A program made the position numbers and the translations under genes. DNA of 50,945 nt from CAADGY01 sp900696665. Lineage in GTDB: Bacteria > Acidobacteriota > Terriglobia > Bryobacterales > Bryobacteraceae. The notes under the pieces are model-generated. The model saw nothing but the letters and a program-made list of their open reading frames with translations. It was not told the origin of the DNA and made no database searches. Shown here piece by piece: positions 31,650 to 40,563 of this stretch (position 1 is the first letter of the stretch; every line of letters begins with the position of its first letter). The stretch spans positions 1-50,945 of the forward strand of contig JAPSFM010000029.1 of assembly GCA_035063885.1 (NCBI GenBank), read 5' to 3'.

Positions 31650-32741
31650 TTGTCCGGCTCCTCTGTTAAACCTTCTGTCCAACGTACCCGCAACGCCCTT
31701 AAAATCGTTGCCATCGGTGGAGGCACGGGTTTATCCACACTCCTGCACGGATTAAAGCCGCATGCGCTTGAATCCCCTAACGGTTCACCCTACAACCGCA
31801 GGCCCAGGCTCGAAATTACGGCGATTGTAACGGTGACCGACGACGGAGGCAGTTCCGGGCGGCTCCGGCGCCAATTGGACGTACTGCCGCCCGGCGATAT
31901 CCGTAATTGCATGGTCGCGCTGTCTGAGGACGAAGCGCTGATGTCCCGGCTGTTCCAGTACCGCTTTCCGGGCGGGCATGGCCTGCGCGGGCACAGCTTC
32001 GGAAACCTCTTTCTCACGGCGCTCACCCATTTGACCGGCGACTTTCCGTTGGCCATCAAACTTTCCTCCGACATTCTTGCGAGCGTCGGCCGTATCTACC
32101 CGTCGACAGCCGAGAATGTAGTCCTTCGCGCAACGCTAGAGGATGGATCTACCGTGCTGGGCGAGACGCAGATCAGCCGCAGCACCTCACGTATTGAGCG
32201 GATCGTGCTCGAGCCTCAAAAATGTAAACCGCTCAAGGAGGCGCTTCGCGCCATCGAGGAAGCGGACCTTATCACGTTGGGTCCGGGATCGTTATTCACC
32301 AGCGTTATCCCGAATCTGCTGGTGCAGGGCATCCCGAGCGCTATCCAGCGATCCCCCGCGATCAAGGCGCACATCGCCAACCTGATGTGGCAGCCAGGTG
32401 AGACTATAGGGTTCACTGTGGCCGACCATATCGATGTGATCCATCGGCATGCGCGGCGTAAGATACTGGATTGCGTGGTGGTCAACACCCATCCCATTGC
32501 CGAACAACAGAGGCGGCACTATGCGAGAGCCCGGGTGAAATCCGTGGAAGTTGAACCGGATCGCTTGAGCGCAATGGGCATTACTGTAATCGGAAGAAAC
32601 CTGCTCGCTCCCGTGTCCGGCAAACCAGCCATTGTGCGCCACGACCCCGCCGCCACTGCTGCTGTTGCCGTCGAACTTGCGGCCGCTGGACGGCGCAGGC
32701 GAAATAAGCTGGCACTGCAGCAGAAACACCCGCTTCGTTGA
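31650..32741 (+). CDS. yvcK: YvcK/CofD-like UDP-sugar-binding protein (gluconeogenesis factor)
   Basis: The conserved part begins LKIVAIGGGTGLSTLLHGLK near residue 17 and continues with TVTDDGGSSGRLRRQLDVLPPGDIRNCMVAL, GHSFGNLFLTALT, DLITLGPGSLFTSVIPNLLV and YARARVKSVEVE, the complete YvcK signature. In Bacillus this protein binds UDP-GlcNAc and is needed for growth and cell-wall synthesis on gluconeogenic carbon. Nine bases downstream lies glmU, which makes UDP-GlcNAc, a functional link. The only upstream start in frame is TTG 31650; no ATG precedes the conserved segment, so the exact start is uncertain. Confidence 0.9.
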   Translation: MSGSSVKPSVQRTRNALKIVAIGGGTGLSTLLHGLKPHALESPNGSPYNRRPRLEITAIVTVTDDGGSSGRLRRQLDVLPPGDIRNCMVALSEDEALMSRLFQYRFPGGHGLRGHSFGNLFLTALTHLTGDFPLAIKLSSDILASVGRIYPSTAENVVLRATLEDGSTVLGETQISRSTSRIERIVLEPQKCKPLKEALRAIEEADLITLGPGSLFTSVIPNLLVQGIPSAIQRSPAIKAHIANLMWQPGETIGFTVADHIDVIHRHARRKILDCVVVNTHPIAEQQRRHYARARVKSVEVEPDRLSAMGITVIGRNLLAPVSGKPAIVRHDPAATAAVAVELAAAGRRRRNKLALQQKHPLR

Positions 32742-32750
32742 ATACACGAC

Positions 32751-34148
32751 ATGTTGACGAATTTGAGAGTGATAGTACTCGCCGCCGGACTCGGCACGCG
32801 AATGAAGTCGAAGAGGGCCAAGGTGCTGCATCGTGCCGGAGGCCGCACGCTGATTGATCATGTGGTGGGAACAGCGCTCGAACTGACCACCCCCGAACAG
32901 GTGGCCGTCGTAGTGGGACATCAGCGCGAAGATGTGGAAGAACTGATGGCTCCCCGGAGGGTCCGCTTCGTACATCAGCGGGAGCAGAAAGGAACCGGTC
33001 ATGCGGTCATGGTGTGCCGCGATGCGCTCGAAAGCCACACTGGCCTGCTGCTGGTTCTTTATGGCGACTGCCCGCTCCTGTCGGTGGAAACGTTACGCGC
33101 GCTGATTGAACGCCAACGCCAGTCGTCCGCGGCGGCGACCGTCATTACCACGACACTGGAAGATCCGACGGGTTACGGGCGGGTGCTTCTTGACGCCGGG
33201 GGCAGTGTACAGGCCATCGTCGAGCAGAAGGCAGCAACGCCGGAGGAGCTTCAGGTGCGCATAATCAATTCCGGCATTTACTGTTTTCGATCCGATCTGT
33301 TGTGGGAATCGATCTCTTCCATCCAGCCGGACAACCCGGCGCGCGAGTACTATCTCACCGATATTGTGAAGATCTTCCACGCCTCGGGCCACAAGGTTAA
33401 CGCCATGCATCTCGACGATGCGAACGAGGTGCTAGGCATCAACACGAGGATCGAACTTGCCGGGGTTGACAGGATTTTTCGGGAGCGTAAAGTCAGGCAG
33501 TTGATGTTGGACGGCGTCACCATCGAAAAACCGGAGACCGTTACTGTCGATTTGGATGCCACGGTAGGACCGGACACGGTCATCGAAGCCTTCGCGCGTA
33601 TCCTGGGCAGTACTCAGATCGGAGAAGATTGCACGGTGGGAGCACACTCCATCGTGCGCGATTCCCAAATAGCGGATGGGGTGACGATTCATCCCTTTTC
33701 GGTGGTGGAGTTGTCCACCATCAGCAGTGGCGCTCACATTGGGCCCTACTCGCGGTTACGCGTAGGCAGTTACGTGGAGGCTGGAGCCCACATCGGAAAT
33801 TTCGTGGAACTGAAAAAGACCCGCATTGGGCCGGGCAGCAAGGCGAATCATCTCGCTTACCTCGGAGATTCCGAAATCGGCCCTGGTGTGAATATCGGCG
33901 CCGGCACGATCACGTGCAACTATGACGGGGTTCATAAGCACCCGACAAGAATCGGCGCAGGCGCATTTGTGGGCAGCAACTCGACGCTGGTTGCGCCGCT
34001 GGAGATTGGAGCCAACAGTTATATCGGCGCTGGCTCTGTGATCACAGAGAAGGTCCCCGAAGATTCGCTGGCACTGGGACGCGGCCGTCAGATTGTAAAG
34101 GCAGACTGGGTGAGCAAACGGCGGTCGGAGCGTGAAGTCGAACGCTGA
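32751..34148 (+). CDS. glmU: Bifunctional GlmU (UDP-GlcNAc pyrophosphorylase/acetyltransferase)
   Basis: Makes UDP-N-acetylglucosamine for peptidoglycan and lipopolysaccharide from glucosamine-1-phosphate, acetyl-CoA and UTP. The N-terminal uridylyltransferase motif is LAAGLGTRMKSKRAKVLHRAGG, with LYGDCPLL and EQKAATPEE. The C-terminal half is a left-handed beta-helix of hexapeptides (IGEDCTVGAHSIVRDSQIADGVTI, in parts) with KKTRIGPGSKANHLAYLGDSEIG and the catalytic-type NIGAGTITCNYDG. Its 465 residues are normal. It sits nine bases after yvcK. The last 61 bases are antisense to the 3' end of the opposite-strand gene at 34088. Confidence 0.97.
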   Translation: MLTNLRVIVLAAGLGTRMKSKRAKVLHRAGGRTLIDHVVGTALELTTPEQVAVVVGHQREDVEELMAPRRVRFVHQREQKGTGHAVMVCRDALESHTGLLLVLYGDCPLLSVETLRALIERQRQSSAAATVITTTLEDPTGYGRVLLDAGGSVQAIVEQKAATPEELQVRIINSGIYCFRSDLLWESISSIQPDNPAREYYLTDIVKIFHASGHKVNAMHLDDANEVLGINTRIELAGVDRIFRERKVRQLMLDGVTIEKPETVTVDLDATVGPDTVIEAFARILGSTQIGEDCTVGAHSIVRDSQIADGVTIHPFSVVELSTISSGAHIGPYSRLRVGSYVEAGAHIGNFVELKKTRIGPGSKANHLAYLGDSEIGPGVNIGAGTITCNYDGVHKHPTRIGAGAFVGSNSTLVAPLEIGANSYIGAGSVITEKVPEDSLALGRGRQIVKADWVSKRRSEREVER

Positions 34149-34468
34149 TGTGCCCTGGCGGTTCGTACGATCACCTGTACCGCCACATCCCCATCGGCGG
34201 TGTTCTTGAACCCGACCGTTACGCGGGCGTTCTTTTCGAGTTTGCCCTCTACTCTCGTGTCGCTGTTAAGAACAAAATCGTGGATCTCTGGTTCTTTCCC
34301 CAAAACCGTCCGGGCCACGGACAGCTTTGCAGAATCCATATCCACGACAACTCCGGAGAAAAACAAGATGTCGGACCGTTCATCTAAGTCCTCTTCTTTT
34401 CCGGCGCACATTGATAGGGCTAAGAGACATACCAGGAAGACAGATGACGAGGATCTCGATCCGCACAC
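34088..34468 (-). CDS. DUF5666-like secreted protein
   Basis: A 126-residue protein with a signal peptide (SSSVFLVCLLALSMCAGKEE; the cysteine could be a lipidation site). Next is a small beta-barrel-like segment, FFSGVVVDMDSAKLSVART, then HDFVLNSDTRVEGKLEKNARVTVGF and VAVQVIVRTA, resembling DUF5666 and related OB-like proteins common in Acidobacteria. The final residues (RSTSRSDRRLLTQSAFTI) lie in the antisense overlap with glmU and look unconserved, so the ancestral stop may have been earlier. Function is unknown. Confidence 0.7.
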   Translation of the reverse strand: MCGSRSSSSVFLVCLLALSMCAGKEEDLDERSDILFFSGVVVDMDSAKLSVARTVLGKEPEIHDFVLNSDTRVEGKLEKNARVTVGFKNTADGDVAVQVIVRTARAHQRSTSRSDRRLLTQSAFTI

Positions 34469-34527
34469 TCCATCAGGATAGAAAGGCGCAATGAAGCCGG
34501 CGTGAAGCAGGAGTTAATTTTGATTAA

Positions 34528-35460
34528 TCAGAATACGAGAACCGGATGGTAAACATGAGGCAATGTCAACTCACCAATGGCCAGCAATTGTCCATCCGGA
34601 GAGATCGCCTTCACAAACCGCGATGCCTTCTGCACTCGGAAGGGAGAAACCCGAAAATCGCGGCCATGCCGGATTTGTACCGCTGTCACCGCATCCACAG
34701 TTTCACTGGGGAAATGCGGCAGCAGGCAGGCTGCTGGGATAAGGGCTTCCTTCAATCGTCCGTCCTGAGCCAGTGCTTCGAGTTGCCGCAGTTCCAGCGC
34801 CTGGCTCAACGTGAAGCCCGACGAGGAGAGACGCCGCAGTCCGGCGAGATGCGCACCGCATCCGAGCAGCTGCCCCCAATCGTGCGCCAGGCTCCGCATG
34901 TAAGTGCCCGCCGAACACGCAACACGTATCTTCACTGTTGATTCTTCGCAAGCAAGCAGCTCGATGGAGTGGATCGTCACCTCGACCGGTTTCAACTCGA
35001 AGGCGATGTTGTTCCTCACCAGCTTGTATGCCGGAGCGCCACCGACTTTCTTGGCGGAAACCGGCGGAGGAGTCTGCGGGATTGTGCCTTCGAATTTTGG
35101 CAGTAGAGCCTCGATCTGCTCACGCAGCATGATGGGTTCGGTCACAAGCGAAGTTGCCGTGCCTTCACGGTCGTATGTGTTCGTCGAGAAGCCGAAGCGC
35201 ACGGTAGCTTCGTATTCCTTATCGCTCGATAGATAGAATCGCGCCAACCGCGTCGCGCGGCCGATGACAAGCGGCAATACACCTGTCGCGAGCGGGTCCA
35301 GGGTCCCCAAATGCCCCACTCTTCTCGTCTTTGCAAGACGGCGCAGCTTATTCACGGCGTCGTGCGAAGTCCAGCCCTCCGGCTTGTCGACAACGATTAC
35401 GCCGTCCATGTTTTCAGGCGTCGCGCCGTTTTCAGGCGTCGCGCCGGCCGAAGCATTCAT
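34528..35460 (-). CDS. truB: tRNA pseudouridine-55 synthase
   Basis: Converts U55 to pseudouridine in the T-loop of tRNAs. It carries VVDKPEGWTSHDAV, the catalytic-aspartate motif RRVGHLGTLDPLATGVLPL, and the C-terminal motif RVACSAGTYMRSLAHDWGQLLGCGAHLAGLRR (in parts). ATG 35460 lies one base after the stop of the M1 peptidase gene, so translational coupling is likely. Between it and the family core (MDGVIVVDKP, whose Met could be the true start at 35409) are 17 extra residues that include GATPEN twice, encoded by an 18-base tandem repeat. Confidence 0.93.
   Translation of the reverse strand: MNASAGATPENGATPENMDGVIVVDKPEGWTSHDAVNKLRRLAKTRRVGHLGTLDPLATGVLPLVIGRATRLARFYLSSDKEYEATVRFGFSTNTYDREGTATSLVTEPIMLREQIEALLPKFEGTIPQTPPPVSAKKVGGAPAYKLVRNNIAFELKPVEVTIHSIELLACEESTVKIRVACSAGTYMRSLAHDWGQLLGCGAHLAGLRRLSSSGFTLSQALELRQLEALAQDGRLKEALIPAACLLPHFPSETVDAVTAVQIRHGRDFRVSPFRVQKASRFVKAISPDGQLLAIGELTLPHVYHPVLVF
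35411..35446 (-). repeat. 18-base perfect tandem repeat at the truB 5' end
   Basis: TTTTCAGGCGTCGCGCCG is present twice without a mismatch (35411-35428 and 35429-35446). On the coding strand it gives two GATPEN units. Copy number can vary without a frameshift. Confidence 0.95.
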
Positions 35461-35461
35461 G

Positions 35462-37375
35462 TCAGTTGCTGCCAACCTTTAGGATTTCGTCCACGGTTGC
35501 TTGCGCGATCGGATGATATCCGGGTCTGGCCTTCGCGTAAATGGATCTTGCACGAATTGCGCCTTCCGGCGTCTTGACGAGTTCCTCGTAAAGCGGACGC
35601 AAGAATTTGCGCCGTCCGACAGTGGTCAGGAACTCCTCCAGGCGGGAATAGGCCGGCGTGTAACCGTATCGCACGGAAAGCAGCAGCCATTCAAACTCGA
35701 TTTCGGAATTACCGGTCTGTGTGAACTGAAACTGCCGGTCCAGCCGTGCCATCTGCTCCGGCGTCAACCTGTGATCTTCGAAATAGCGCAAAAAAGCCAG
35801 CCATTCCTGAGTAGTCCAGCCGGCGGTATCGGTTTTTGCAATAGGAACCTGTTCGTTATGCCACCTGGCGGCCCGCTGTTCGGCTTTCTCGAACGCATCG
35901 GAGACCGGATTGGCTGCTCCCGCGGGAACTCCGGCTTTGTAGATCCACTCTTCCAGCGGAATCCGGCGGGCCTGCTCGGGATGGGACACAAAGAGATTTT
36001 TTTTCAGGTAGCCAATAAACTGCGCGGTCGTGATGCTCTGAAATGCGAAATGATCGAAGTAGCCTCGCAAAAACACATCGAACACTTTTCGTCCGAACGT
36101 TTCTTCGAGCGTTCGAAGGAACAGCGCGCCCTTTTCGTAAGGGATATCGGTGACCCCCTCATCCGGATCCATCCCGGTAAGGTCAACGTGCAGAATTTCA
36201 AACCGGTCGTCCAGCCGCTCGATCTCCTTTTCGAGAGATTGCCGTCCCAGGGCGGCTTCCATGGATGCCCGCCGTTCGCCGTACAGGACCTCCTCTATCC
36301 GGCGTTCGATGTAGGTTGTTACTCCCTCGTTGAGCCAGAAGTCGCTCCAGGTCGCATTCGTTACCAGGTTGCCCGACCAGGAATGCGCGAGTTCGTGCGC
36401 CACCAGTGAGACCAGGCTCTTGTCCCCCGCCAGCACCGTCGGCGTAACGAAAGTTAGCCTGGGATTCTCCATCCCGCCGAAAGGGAAACTCGGCGGCAGC
36501 ACGAGGAGGTCGTAGCGGCCCCAGCGGTAGGGACCATAAAGTGACTCCGCGGCCTGCACCATTTTTTCCGTATCGGAGAACTCCTTCGCCGCAGCCTCGA
36601 TGATGGGCGGCTCGGCGTAGACGCCGGTCCGGTTGCTTAAAGCTCGGAACATAAGGTCGCCCACCGCGATTGCCATCAGGTAGGACGGAATGGGCTGAGG
36701 CATCCGGAACGTGTACTCCCCGTCGCGTTCTGTTTTCGGATCGTTTTCAGCGCTCATTAGCGCGATCAACGCTTTCGGTGTGCGGATACGCGCGTTATAA
36801 GTGAAGCGGACGCCGGGCGTATCCTGTAATGGAATCCAACTGCGCGCGTGGATGGCTTGCGATTGAGAAAAGAGGAACGGGTGGCGTTTCGCCGCTGTCT
36901 GCGCGGGGCTCAGCCATTGAAGACCGGAGGCGGACGGGCTGGTTTGATACCAGATCCGTACGCGGGAAGCAGCAGCGGATGCTTCGATGATGAGTTCCGT
37001 CCCGAGAATCTTATCCGTCCGGCCCAAGGAGTATCTGACCGCATGGAACGCACCATCACTTCCGGCGGCCTCGGTTTTCGCGATTTCGAGATCCCGCGTA
37101 TCCAGAACCAACGGCGCCTGGCCGGCGTCCCGGGAACGCTCCAGGTGAAGTGTTGCGAATCCCCTTAGTATTTTGCGCGCGAAGTCCGCTTCGAGATCCA
37201 AATCCACATGGCGCACGCGAACTTCCATGGGTCGCGAAAAAGAGTGTATGTCTGTTGGGAGCGTGCTCGAAGTACCGGGGGCTGCTGTCATCGGGGTGAG
37301 TACAAGAAGCAGTGCCCACGGCCCGATGGCGCACGAATGCTTCCTGGTGCGATTGTAACCGCTCATTCCTCTCAA
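35462..37375 (-). CDS. M1-family zinc aminopeptidase
   Basis: A 637-residue exported peptidase. A signal-type segment (AIGPWALLLVLTPMTAAPG) precedes the N-terminal beta domain. The catalytic domain has the substrate motif GGMENP (residues 300-305), the zinc site HELAHSW (H327, E328, H331) and ENEG-type WLNEGVTTYIE with E350 as third zinc ligand. A C-terminal helical domain of leukotriene-A4-hydrolase type follows. It should remove N-terminal residues from peptides in the periplasm. The start is ATG 37375 or 37363. It is immediately followed by truB. Confidence 0.92.
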   Translation of the reverse strand: MRGMSGYNRTRKHSCAIGPWALLLVLTPMTAAPGTSSTLPTDIHSFSRPMEVRVRHVDLDLEADFARKILRGFATLHLERSRDAGQAPLVLDTRDLEIAKTEAAGSDGAFHAVRYSLGRTDKILGTELIIEASAAASRVRIWYQTSPSASGLQWLSPAQTAAKRHPFLFSQSQAIHARSWIPLQDTPGVRFTYNARIRTPKALIALMSAENDPKTERDGEYTFRMPQPIPSYLMAIAVGDLMFRALSNRTGVYAEPPIIEAAAKEFSDTEKMVQAAESLYGPYRWGRYDLLVLPPSFPFGGMENPRLTFVTPTVLAGDKSLVSLVAHELAHSWSGNLVTNATWSDFWLNEGVTTYIERRIEEVLYGERRASMEAALGRQSLEKEIERLDDRFEILHVDLTGMDPDEGVTDIPYEKGALFLRTLEETFGRKVFDVFLRGYFDHFAFQSITTAQFIGYLKKNLFVSHPEQARRIPLEEWIYKAGVPAGAANPVSDAFEKAEQRAARWHNEQVPIAKTDTAGWTTQEWLAFLRYFEDHRLTPEQMARLDRQFQFTQTGNSEIEFEWLLLSVRYGYTPAYSRLEEFLTTVGRRKFLRPLYEELVKTPEGAIRARSIYAKARPGYHPIAQATVDEILKVGSN

Positions 37376-37663
37376 TTATCCCAGTTTGCTCCGGTGGTCG
37401 AGAGCTACAACTCACAGGGGTATAACGGCGGCTGGATTGATGGACCTCGAAGCCCGAACTGGTCAACATCCTTTTGGCCGGCGATAACCCGGGCGGCGTA
37501 TGGTGATCTGGGAAGCTCTTTGCCGCGACGCATTCTGGCCATCGTTACTTCCGTTTTGGCGACGGCCTTTTCAGAATTGTGGATTTGACACAGGAGTCCC
37601 GGTCCCGCCTGGTGAGCCTACCGGCGCGTTTCCGCAATCGTCAGCGACGCGGTCGAGCCGAAG
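37376..37663. other. Intergenic stretch without a recognisable feature
   Basis: This 288-base gap between the M1 peptidase start and the CheY-like gene stop was read on both strands. It shows no protein I can support, no RNA fold by eye and no obvious repeat. It should contain the promoter of the peptidase-truB unit, but no convincing -35/-10 pair stands out. Confidence 0.4.
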
Positions 37664-38119
37664 CTAATGGCCTCTGCCTGGCAGCTTCACAACCGTAAAC
37701 CAGAAATCCTCAAAACAGCGGATGGCAGCCCAATATTGCTCCACGTCGATGGGTTTAGCGATGTAACAGTTCGCGTGGAGATCGTATGCTTTCAGAATGT
37801 CCTGCTCGGATCGGGACGTGGTCAGGATTATGACCGGTATAGACCGCAGATCCGGATGGGACTTGATCTCGGCGAGTACCTCCCGCCCATCTTTGCGAGG
37901 AAGATTCAGATCGAGCAGAACCAAGTCCGGCCGGGGCGCGTTGGCAAATTCACCTTTGCGAAGGAGGAAGTCCATGGCCTCTTCGCCGTCGCTTGCCACG
38001 TGCATCTGGTTTTTGATGCGGCCTGTTTTCAGGGCTTCAGTAGCCAGGCGAACATCGCCGGGATTATCCTCGACAAGCAGAATGTCTATTGGTTTTCCTG
38101 CAACACCGGTTTGAGTCAA
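37664..38119 (-). CDS. Single-domain response regulator (Rcp1-like)
   Basis: A CheY-fold receiver with all key residues: ILLVEDNPGDVRL (acidic pair), LVLLDLNLPRKDGREVL (phospho-acceptor aspartate), IILTTSRSEQD (threonine) and CYIAKPIDVEQYW (lysine). The stretch VEDNPGDVRLATEAL and the C-terminal FEDFWFTVVKLP are typical of the Rcp1 subgroup, which receives phosphate from phytochrome-like or hybrid kinases. No kinase is adjacent. It has no output domain, so it likely acts in a phosphorelay. Confidence 0.93.
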   Translation of the reverse strand: MTQTGVAGKPIDILLVEDNPGDVRLATEALKTGRIKNQMHVASDGEEAMDFLLRKGEFANAPRPDLVLLDLNLPRKDGREVLAEIKSHPDLRSIPVIILTTSRSEQDILKAYDLHANCYIAKPIDVEQYWAAIRCFEDFWFTVVKLPGRGH

Positions 38120-38256
38120 AGATATGCTCGCTGAAGGCCGCCAGCGTGCTGAAGCCCACGGCCTGCCAATGAGTCAGTGTACAACAGGCCGCTACTGGAT
38201 TTAAAACCATCGCCACGACCGCGGGAGCAGCGGCTCAGTCATTTCTTGCGCCACTT

Positions 38257-39636
38257 TCAGTAGGTCATCGTGTTTCCGTATTTCCCGTCTTCGTCATAGT
38301 GCCACCAGGGGCCGACCCGGCGGAAACCCGACACGATGAAGTCGTCGTACATCGGCGTTGGCTCGAAGTAGCCGGGATAACGGAGGTATTTCTTTACCAC
38401 TTCTTCGTTCAGTTCCACGCCGAGGCCGGGCGTATCGGGAACCGGAATGTAGCCGTCCTGAACAATGGGTTTAGCGGGTCCCGTCACCAGGTCTCCCCAC
38501 CAAGGCATATCCACGGCATGGTTTTCCATCGCCACAAAATTGCGGATGGTGGCGGCCATATGTACGCTCGCCATGCAACCAACGGGAGAACCGGCGAAGT
38601 GTACCGCTGTTGGAATACCGCGCATATCCGCGTAGTCCGCGATCCGTTTCGTTTCGCGCAACGCGCCGGAGGTCTCCGGATCGGGATGAATGATATCCAC
38701 CGCGTCGTTGTCGATAAGAACCTGGAAACCTTCCTCCAGCCCGAAGATATCCTCACCAGTCAGAATGGGCGTGGTGGTGGCTGCCCGAATCTCCTTGTAT
38801 CCACGCCAGTCCTTCCAGTTGAGTTGGATGTCCTCGGCCCATGCGAGTTGATAGGGTTCAAAAGCGCGCGCGTAGCGGATACAATCGTTCACCGAGAGCC
38901 GGCCAAAGTGATCTGCCGCCAGCGGCGCGTCCCAGCCGATCGCGTCGCGGACCGCCTGGATGTATTCGCAGAGGTACCCGAGACCCTTTTCCGTAGCAGC
39001 GCCTGAAGCGTTCACGGCGCCGGGGCGATCCCGCACCAGACTGGTGTAGAGATCCATCTTGAAAAAAGTAAATCCCATCTTTTTACGGGCGGCCATGCGA
39101 TCGCCATAGATCTTCGGATCCTTGTGACCCGTGGTGTCACAGTAGATTCGAATGCGATCGCGATACTTGCTCCCGATTAACTGCCACGCCGGAACACCGT
39201 ACACCTTGCCTGAGATATCGTGAAGCGCCATGTCCACCGCGCTGTATCCGCCTCCCATGCGGCCATGGTTGGCGAACTGGCGGATGCCGCGGAGAATGTT
39301 GTCGATTTCCAGCGGATTCTTTCCGAGGATATGCGCTTTGAGAATCAGCGCGATTCCCTTCACGCCCGCATCGCGCACTTCCCCCAACCCGTACACGCCC
39401 TGGTTGGTGTCGATTCTGATGATGGGGTAGTCGTAGTTGGCGGCTACGGTGCAGGCGCGCATGTCGGTGATCTTCAGATCGCTGGGGGCGGAGCGTTTAT
39501 TCACCGGTCTGCTGACAGAAGCCTGCCCGGCCTGTACACTTCCCGGAAACGTGAAGGCCGCTGCAATCGCGGCCGTGCCGCTGGAACTCATCAACATTTT
39601 TCGGCGGCTCATGAGCGCGTCGTCTTTGCAAGTCAC
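38257..39636 (-). CDS. Mandelate racemase/galactonate dehydratase-like enzyme, Tat-type export
   Basis: An enolase-superfamily protein expected to abstract the alpha-proton of a carboxylate, as in sugar-acid dehydration. GTG 39636 is chosen because GGAG sits seven bases upstream; the twin-arginine-like signal MSRRKMLMSSSGTAAIAAAF follows eight residues later. Superfamily features: AVDMALHDISGKVYGVPAWQLIG, the first-metal region LAADHFGRLS, then AWAEDIQLN and LTGEDIFG, and HPDPETSGALRETKRIADYA. Export of this normally cytoplasmic enzyme type is unusual but fits the exported neighbours. Substrate is unknown. Confidence 0.85.
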   Translation of the reverse strand: MTCKDDALMSRRKMLMSSSGTAAIAAAFTFPGSVQAGQASVSRPVNKRSAPSDLKITDMRACTVAANYDYPIIRIDTNQGVYGLGEVRDAGVKGIALILKAHILGKNPLEIDNILRGIRQFANHGRMGGGYSAVDMALHDISGKVYGVPAWQLIGSKYRDRIRIYCDTTGHKDPKIYGDRMAARKKMGFTFFKMDLYTSLVRDRPGAVNASGAATEKGLGYLCEYIQAVRDAIGWDAPLAADHFGRLSVNDCIRYARAFEPYQLAWAEDIQLNWKDWRGYKEIRAATTTPILTGEDIFGLEEGFQVLIDNDAVDIIHPDPETSGALRETKRIADYADMRGIPTAVHFAGSPVGCMASVHMAATIRNFVAMENHAVDMPWWGDLVTGPAKPIVQDGYIPVPDTPGLGVELNEEVVKKYLRYPGYFEPTPMYDDFIVSGFRRVGPWWHYDEDGKYGNTMTY

Positions 39637-39660
39637 GGAAAATCTCCTTTTGAAAGTTTG

Positions 39661-40518
39661 TTATCGCCTTCGGGATGGAAACAGGCTGCGGACAGCGAGG
39701 ATGCGGGCTTTAGCCCTGTTCGGTGGGCCAGCGTTGTAGAAGCCCACGGTGCAGTTCAGCCGGAATGCATACGCGTCATTAGCCTTGGCGGGATGGCGGC
39801 CTTCCACTCCATCGGCGCCGCCGCCGGCGACCATGTCGCCGCTGCCTTCCAGAACGAGGTAAATCTCTTCTTCGGTTTCGTGATGATGCGGGAAGTTGGT
39901 TCCGCCGGGTTCAAACTCCATGATGAAGAGGCTGGTGAGGACTTCGCCCGCCGCGATACGGTCGCGTATGCTTCTCCGGTCGCCCATCAGAAGGCGGTAT
40001 TTCGTGGATGGCGGATGCCCTCCGACGACCTGCAACGGGACGTCACTGATGTTGGCGATTTGGAGCGGTTCCGGAGCGGGCAGTGCCGGATCGTCCTTCG
40101 TGCGGAAGCCCATCACGACGATTCTCAACTGGCGCTTGGAATCGTTCCGGATCTGGTGGCGGCTTCCGGGCGCTATATAGTAGAAGTCGTTTACGCGAAG
40201 TGGGTGTTCGCTTCCTTTGTAGTGAATGATTCCGGACCCTTCAAGCACAACATGGGCCTGTTCCTCACCCGCAAGGGTACTCTCCATCGTGGAGGCGCCG
40301 GGCTCCAGAATCATTTCGCCATACCGGACAACGCCGCGGAGAATTCGCGCTCCCTGAGCGCCTTCGCCGAACAGAGCGCGATACTTCACGCCCGGGGCGC
40401 CGGTTCGAACGGCTGGAACCTCCGTCGCCTGGCGGCGCAGCCAGGTGGGGTCTACCTGCCGTTCGGCCGCGGGCGAAAGAATCGCCGCAACACCGCAAAC
40501 CAGCCAGTACCTGTGCAT
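39661..40518 (-). CDS. Secreted bicupin protein
   Basis: Signal segment MHRYWLVCGVAAILSPAAE followed by two cupin domains. The first has LAGEEQAHVVLEGSGIIHYKG and YYIAPGSRHQIRND. The second has NFPHHHETEEEIYLVLEGSG, with the HxHxxxE-type metal ligands, and a later conserved part YAFRLNCTVGFYNAG. Cupins of this kind are metal-dependent isomerases, dioxygenases or binding proteins; the specific reaction cannot be told. It lies between the DUF6351 and enolase-superfamily genes on one strand, presumably in one pathway. Confidence 0.8.
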   Translation of the reverse strand: MHRYWLVCGVAAILSPAAERQVDPTWLRRQATEVPAVRTGAPGVKYRALFGEGAQGARILRGVVRYGEMILEPGASTMESTLAGEEQAHVVLEGSGIIHYKGSEHPLRVNDFYYIAPGSRHQIRNDSKRQLRIVVMGFRTKDDPALPAPEPLQIANISDVPLQVVGGHPPSTKYRLLMGDRRSIRDRIAAGEVLTSLFIMEFEPGGTNFPHHHETEEEIYLVLEGSGDMVAGGGADGVEGRHPAKANDAYAFRLNCTVGFYNAGPPNRAKARILAVRSLFPSRRR

Positions 40519-40563
40519 GGTCCCAATCCTAATGCATTCAGGTTTGTTTATCCAGGTGAAAAT

